Shown here: positions 60,173 to 64,000 of the stretch, piece after piece
Layout: the number at the start of each line of letters is the position of its first letter
Position numbering within the stretch: the first letter of the stretch is position 1
Source of the DNA: a virus
Virus record (IMG/VR): IMGVR_UViG_3300020162_002681
Location: 62,001 to 126,000 of that record
Length of the DNA: 64,000 bases
Strand: one strand, 5' to 3'
Position numbers and translations under genes: made by a program
Notes under the pieces: generated by a model
Database searches by the model: none
Seen by the model: only the letters and a program-made list of their open reading frames with translations
What the model was told of the DNA's origin: nothing

Positions 60173-60359
60173 GCTCGATGATGAGTTGTGGGGTGTTCAG
60201 CAAAAGGTATTGTTATGGTGGCTAAACTACAGCGTTGTACAGTGGGTGTCTGAGAACAATTTCCATTCTGTACCTGAGAAGATGGCAGTTGTCTTTTTGT
60301 CTGAGCGAGAAGCTGAAGATTTTGTCGAATTAATGAATAAGAGGGAATTAAATGTCTAG
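60141..60359 (+). CDS. 72-residue hypothetical protein
   Basis: The protein starts with GTG at 60141 (a second GTG at 60150 is possible). It is small and Trp-rich (LLWWLNYSVVQWVSENN), with a C-terminal helix (SEREAEDFVELMNKRE). It overlaps TerS by 8 bp. No family recognised. Confidence 0.5.
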   Translation: MKLVAQYRVTKLDDELWGVQQKVLLWWLNYSVVQWVSENNFHSVPEKMAVVFLSEREAEDFVELMNKRELNV

Positions 60360-61077
60360 TCCAATCGAGCAAAAGTTAAAATCACTACGCAACTTGAATA
60401 GTGGTCAGCCCGAATTACAAAAGCTAACTATTCACAAACTCAGCAAGACAAGCTGGGTCAACTGGAATCATATTAGGCAAGCGTATATTCTTGGCAAGCG
60501 TATTGAAGAGTTCGACGAGGAGACGGGGCATACACGAATTTGGTCTGAGAGCTACAACTTAGAGGAACTGGCACGAGAGTTTGGTGTTGGTGTCAGTCAG
60601 CTAACGAAGAAATCTGCAATTGAAGGTTGGGGTGGATTGCGCGATAGCTATTTGGCGCGAGTACAGGAGGAGGCGCTTGGTACTGAGCTTGGCTATTTCA
60701 CTAATGAGGAGAGCGAGACTGAGGCAAACAGCTTGGCTATCATTCGTAAGGGTATGAAGCTGATTAACTTGGGACTTGAGCAAGAGTACGGAGACTTACT
60801 TGAGGCTGTGGACGCTGATGGTGATGTGGACTTGCGTGAATATAGTAAGGTCAACTTGAAGGCTTTAGCTGAGGGAATCAAGGGGTTGAAAGCACTGCAT
60901 GAACTACATGGCAAGATAATGGAAAATGCCCCTAAAACTAATCAGGAGCTGCTAGAACAATTGAATCGCAGTAAGACGGTGGAGAGACTAAAGAATCCTA
61001 AAGAACGTGAGAAACTGCAAAAGGAGCTACAAAAGAAATTGCAACTCCTTAGTCAGATTGAAGAGGATGAGGACTAA
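60352..61077 (+). CDS. terminase small subunit candidate
   Basis: The 241-residue protein has a helix-turn-helix at ~70-100 (LEELAREFGVGVSQLTKKSA, then EGWGGLRDSYLARV). That layout is typical of phBC6A51-like small terminases. A helical middle and a Leu/Lys/Glu coiled coil at the C-terminus (~205-238) would support ring assembly. It neighbours the divergent TerL gene. The function is recognition of the packaging site. Confidence 0.72.
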   Translation: MSSPIEQKLKSLRNLNSGQPELQKLTIHKLSKTSWVNWNHIRQAYILGKRIEEFDEETGHTRIWSESYNLEELAREFGVGVSQLTKKSAIEGWGGLRDSYLARVQEEALGTELGYFTNEESETEANSLAIIRKGMKLINLGLEQEYGDLLEAVDADGDVDLREYSKVNLKALAEGIKGLKALHELHGKIMENAPKTNQELLEQLNRSKTVERLKNPKEREKLQKELQKKLQLLSQIEEDED

Positions 61078-62048
61078 GCTAAGTTGTCCATGTCTTGATA
61101 TGCTTTACGTCTCTTGTACATGGTGTTGCTAACCCTTGCGGCGTTCTCACCAGCAAGACCTAAACTTCCGCCGACAACTCCACCAGCAGCAGTGTTACCA
61201 AGAACTTTGCCAAGCCGACCTAATCCTGTAGTGTTAGCTTTTTCTTCTTCTGTCTCACCAATGCCAGCTCCTCTAGCCAGCCCAGCAGCAGCCCCAAGCC
61301 CTGCGCCAATCTGTACACCTCTAGTTGCACCAAATGCTTGAGCCGTATCCTTAAGTGCGCCTCCAGCAGCTTTAGCGTTGTTTAAGTAAGGCTGAGCTTT
61401 GTTTAGCATTGAAGGTAATGGGTTTGTAAAACCGAAGTTAGCGAAGTGTTGCATGTTTTTGTGTTGTGTGAAATTGATTCTACTATTGTAGCCTGTCATA
61501 AATGGCTTGCCTAATCTCTTAGCCGCATATAGGTTCTTTACTTCAGCTTCGTCATACTTATCTTTAATATTCTCAATTGCTGCATTATCGATAAGCCTAG
61601 CTTCGCGACGCTTTGGGTTGGGGTGTACTATATTTCCTTCGTGTATATCGACATGACCAAGATTTTGCTCACGTAGACGATTTTGGATACGACCAACTTG
61701 GCTCCCCAGTTTATACTGCTCCTTTGGTGCTATACCTTTTAATTTGTTAGGTAGAGGTTGACCAGCGTAATCTTGCGTGTAGGAGGTCATATTGCCACGT
61801 TCACGGTAGTTTTGCACTGGAGGCACTAGTCCTGTCGTTGTAGCTGCTTTACCTGCATTTGTATATTCTTTTCTACTGGCTTTTATGGCTGCTGCTCTGA
61901 CTTGAGGTGACTCAGGGTAGTAAGTACCGTCAGGGAGAATGTTGTCGATGCGTACCTTGTTTGTGGCAGGGAAATGTAGTACACGCTTATCTGGTGTGAG
62001 AAGAAGTGCTTTGGCGTTACGGATACGAGCGAAGGATGAGATGTTCAT
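61074..62048 (-). CDS. internal virion protein candidate with kinase-like loop and glycine zipper
   Basis: In the 324-residue basic protein, residues 131-154 (GHVDIHEGNIV ... ARLID) resemble the catalytic loop and metal-binding Asp of kinase/APH folds. MQHFANFG at 199-206 matches the tag found in other proteins. Residues ~246-303 are a glycine-zipper module (GAGLGAAAGLARGAGIGETE) nearly identical in pattern to the two in the protein at 41422-43074. If cut at ANF it would release a kinase-like part and a zipper part. Confidence 0.6.
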   Translation of the reverse strand: MNISSFARIRNAKALLLTPDKRVLHFPATNKVRIDNILPDGTYYPESPQVRAAAIKASRKEYTNAGKAATTTGLVPPVQNYRERGNMTSYTQDYAGQPLPNKLKGIAPKEQYKLGSQVGRIQNRLREQNLGHVDIHEGNIVHPNPKRREARLIDNAAIENIKDKYDEAEVKNLYAAKRLGKPFMTGYNSRINFTQHKNMQHFANFGFTNPLPSMLNKAQPYLNNAKAAGGALKDTAQAFGATRGVQIGAGLGAAAGLARGAGIGETEEEKANTTGLGRLGKVLGNTAAGGVVGGSLGLAGENAARVSNTMYKRRKAYQDMDNLA

Positions 62049-62050
62049 GT

Positions 62051-62416
62051 TTAAAATACTTTGTAGAGGATGTCGGGATTCAGCTCCATAATTTTTAACG
62101 ACTCTCTGCTAAGAGGTGTCCTGTCTGAGGTACAGAAATATAACTTAGTACGTGATTCGTTGTAATGCATTGCGTAGTGCCTGAGCTGGGAAATTGCAGA
62201 CTTCAAGCTATTTGAATCATTCTTTCTCTTGCATTCGATAATGTGCCAACAAACACCGCCATTAGGCAAGTATTCGCGCACCAAGCAATCTATACGTCCT
62301 GTGGGTACTTTTACCTCAGTCTGCACAACAAAGCCGCTAGAGCGCATAAAACTGGCAACTGCGTCTCTGGTATATTTCTCAAGCGGTATATTACTTGTTT
62401 TGCGCTTAGCAGCCAT
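62051..62416 (-). CDS. PD-(D/E)XK-type nuclease
   Basis: The 121-residue protein has the nuclease core GRIDCLVRE (Asp ~43) followed by CWHIIECKRKND (Glu-x-Lys ~61-63), with a helical QLRHYAMHY after it. This is the PD-(D/E)XK layout of small restriction-like or junction-resolving nucleases. Its place next to packaging and internal-protein genes would fit DNA processing before packaging or an injected nuclease. It is coupled to the upstream gene as TAATG. Confidence 0.72.
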   Translation of the reverse strand: MAAKRKTSNIPLEKYTRDAVASFMRSSGFVVQTEVKVPTGRIDCLVREYLPNGGVCWHIIECKRKNDSNSLKSAISQLRHYAMHYNESRTKLYFCTSDRTPLSRESLKIMELNPDILYKVF

Positions 62417-62622
62417 TAGCTTTTGATACGTTCGATGAGTTCTTTAGATTGATTCTGTTTAGCTAACGCCTTGGGCATGAGAGGGGGCTTGGCGACTTGC
62501 TTCTTCATTGCTTTGTCGGCTTTTTTGCCTGTGAACGATTTGAGGTCGGTTAGTGATGGTGGGAAGATGCTGGGTAGCTTGGTGTCTGGCTTCTTGGTCG
62601 TTGTTGGGGTGATGTCGTTCAT
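62416..62622 (-). CDS. 68-residue basic protein
   Basis: From ATG 62622 (MNDITPTTTKKPD) it is a Lys/Pro-rich, largely disordered small protein. It overlaps the nuclease start by one base and follows the lipoprotein gene by 8 bp. The longer frame begins with TTG. Function unknown. Confidence 0.5.
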   Translation of the reverse strand: MNDITPTTTKKPDTKLPSIFPPSLTDLKSFTGKKADKAMKKQVAKPPLMPKALAKQNQSKELIERIKS

Positions 62623-62630
62623 ATTTATGG

Positions 62631-63038
62631 TTAGGGGCAAGTGTCTCCTATGTTTATTCTATCGTACTGAGCTTCGGGCAAGTCTTTGCGAGTCTGGTCA
62701 TCACACTCAATGATGTAGCTGAAATCTTGAGTGAAGAACTTGCGCGATACTTTTGCTGCTGGAGGTGTGAAGGTGGTAACTGTCTTGCTGTCGCCAATCT
62801 TAACCGAGTTGTAGGTCGCTTGCGTTACTAGGTCGTAAGAGCCGTCGCTATAGTAGAGGTAATATTTGTCAGGTAAGGTGAATTGCTTGGCTGTGACGTT
62901 GACATGAGCGGATGAAGTAGTGGAAGACGAAGTGGAGCTGTTTAGTCCTCGGTTGAGTTCGTCGAGTTCGGGGCAACCTACTAAAAGGGGCGTGAGCAAG
63001 AGGGCGAGAATTGACGAAGTGGGGAGTAGCTTAATCAT
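62631..63038 (-). CDS. lipoprotein
   Basis: The 135-residue protein has a signal peptide (SSILALLLTPLLVG) and lipobox LLVGC with Cys22. A Ser/Thr-rich linker and a beta-rich domain with two further Cys follow (IIECDDQTR, IGDTCP). It would be anchored to a host membrane. Phage lipoproteins of this size include superinfection-exclusion factors (such as T5 Llp) and outer spanins; neither is shown here. Confidence 0.75.
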   Translation of the reverse strand: MIKLLPTSSILALLLTPLLVGCPELDELNRGLNSSTSSSTTSSAHVNVTAKQFTLPDKYYLYYSDGSYDLVTQATYNSVKIGDSKTVTTFTPPAAKVSRKFFTQDFSYIIECDDQTRKDLPEAQYDRINIGDTCP

Positions 63039-63453
63039 ATTTGAATTTGTTGCTGTGTTGTTGTTGAACTAATGTGCTGATGTAGTTGAGGATTGAGAAC
63101 ATAGTATTCTTAACGATTTCTTCTCGAAGAAGTTCTGAGTAAAACACGTTGTTGTACTCAGGAATGTTTAGCTTGCCTAGTTGTTTAATTGTACCTTCAA
63201 AGTCCACTTCTTTAGGCAGCTCGAACCACTCGTTGAAGAAGTCGAAGGTATCGGATAGTTCTTGCTCGGTGAGAAATTCCTCGAAGGCAAGGAGCATGTT
63301 GGGTGTTCCGTTGTCCCAGATGGGAGGTACTGGTAGATGCATGAAAGCAGCTTGGACTAGAGGGGCTTGACCTAATGCAACGTAAGCCAGTTTTTTGCTG
63401 GGATGCAGGAATATTTGGATTTGCTGTTTGCGGGTGATTTTAGTGGTGTTCAT
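63031..63453 (-). CDS. hypothetical protein
   Basis: The 140-residue protein is acidic and helical (FLTEQELSDTFDFFNEWFEL), with no recognised motif. It overlaps the lipoprotein start by 8 bp, so the two are probably co-translated. Confidence 0.55.
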   Translation of the reverse strand: MNTTKITRKQQIQIFLHPSKKLAYVALGQAPLVQAAFMHLPVPPIWDNGTPNMLLAFEEFLTEQELSDTFDFFNEWFELPKEVDFEGTIKQLGKLNIPEYNNVFYSELLREEIVKNTMFSILNYISTLVQQQHSNKFKYD

Positions 63454-63489
63454 GGTTTTGGTTTTAGATTAGGTAGATAAATGTCTGTG

Positions 63490-64000
63490 TCATGACTTTG
63501 TGTAGTAAATAGCTCTAGATGTGTCTTTGCGTTCTGTGTAGCCTAAATCTTCCATAATAGATTTAAGGAGCTTCTGTGTACTGTCTGGATAGCCTTCGCA
63601 AGCTTTCTTGATATCTTTAAGGAAGATGCGAGTACGTTTTTTTGTTGTGTAGGTTGAGAAATAGTTTTCAAGATACTCTTCGACGAAATTAACAAGGATA
63701 TTATCTTGTCTACGCAAAATTGCAAAATACCTCTTAATTCCAGTTAATAGTACTCCGTAAGGTATATGCCCAGAAAAATAGTTTTGTAAGTCTATTGACA
63801 AGAATGCTATACAGTCGTCTCCATCTTTTATTGGAGAGTTTTTGTAGAGTAGCCGCTTATCTTCTGCATCATAGCTAAATTTGTCTACAAGGTGGGGGGC
63901 AGTCACAAAAAACTTAGCTAACTTGGTTTCGGTTACTCTGGTATCTTTGGCACTTTCAATTAACTCACGTAATTGTGCGTTAGTTTGTTCCTGATTCTTA
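63490..64000 (-). CDS. C-terminal part of a gene running off the right edge
   Basis: The frame is open from 63490 to the window end, so the GTG at 63906 is probably internal. The visible 169 residues have a helical segment with many charged and aromatic residues (FVEEYLENYFSTYTTKKRTR, then DIKKACEGYPDSTQKLLKSI). This is vaguely like the C-terminal winged-helix part of D5-type primases. The identity is not secure without the N-terminus. Confidence 0.5.
   Translation of the reverse strand, partial: KNQEQTNAQLRELIESAKDTRVTETKLAKFFVTAPHLVDKFSYDAEDKRLLYKNSPIKDGDDCIAFLSIDLQNYFSGHIPYGVLLTGIKRYFAILRRQDNILVNFVEEYLENYFSTYTTKKRTRIFLKDIKKACEGYPDSTQKLLKSIMEDLGYTERKDTSRAIYYTKS

Noticed and set aside
1-64000. 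Tail sheath, integrase, attachment site, CRISPR array or insertion sequence
   Set aside because: Looked for and not found. Nothing resembles a sheath or recombinase, and repeats lack spacer regularity. Absence of lysogeny genes applies only to this window.

Overview
The window is a 64 kb stretch of a tailed double-stranded DNA phage, almost entirely the virion (late) region. The hallmark genes are a large terminase, portal, MuF-type minor head protein, prohead protease, scaffold-like protein, major capsid protein candidate, tail tube candidate, a tail chaperone pair with a probable -1 frameshift, and a 1923-residue tape measure protein. No tail sheath was recognised, so a long non-contractile (siphovirus-like) tail is most likely. 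At the usual ~0.15 nm per tape-measure residue the tail would be about 290 nm. The host cannot be read directly. A lipobox lipoprotein and a GH19 endolysin suggest a Gram-negative host; a cyanobacterium is possible but is only a guess.

Layout. 1-6.3 kb: fibre and adhesin genes (DUF4082-like, beta-propeller, fibronectin III) on both strands. 6.5-8.8 kb: portal and a GIY-YIG homing endonuclease. 8.8-12.4 kb: a plus-strand accessory block with a ribbon-helix-helix protein, three tiny overlapping membrane proteins, seven tRNA genes (Met, Ser, Ser, Gly, Gln, His, Thr), a strongly structured non-coding stretch and an HNH endonuclease. 12.4-27 kb: large tail-tip and fibre proteins on the minus strand. 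27-35 kb: tape measure, chaperones and tail tube. 35-38 kb: head-tail connector candidates and a frameshifted GIY-YIG/AP2 endonuclease. 38-46 kb: capsid, scaffold, three glycine-rich internal-protein candidates and protease. 46-50 kb: endolysin, holin candidate, XRE regulator, MuF protein, HU-like protein. 50-57.5 kb: more LamG fibre proteins. 57.5-61 kb: terminases. 61-64 kb: another internal-protein candidate, a PD-(D/E)XK nuclease, a lipoprotein and genes running off the window.

How the genes work together. TerS/TerL and portal package DNA into a shell of capsid protein built on the acidic coiled-coil scaffold. The protease next to them probably matures the prohead. The most interesting signal is a recurrent tripeptide, Ala-Asn-Phe (or close variants). 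It brackets the protease core, occurs four times in the scaffold, and cuts three neighbouring glycine-zipper or membrane-like proteins into segments. A related heptapeptide, (M)xHFxxF, sits at the N- or C-terminus, or at a domain junction, of five proteins scattered over 55 kb. I read this as an undescribed maturation-cleavage and capsid-targeting code that loads membrane-active internal peptides into the head. This is inference from sequence alone.

Other notable items are a dispersed strand-independent DNA motif (core CAGAAAAGAAT), an amber-interrupted gene, and an inverted duplicate of the RHH gene that differs mainly at synonymous sites.
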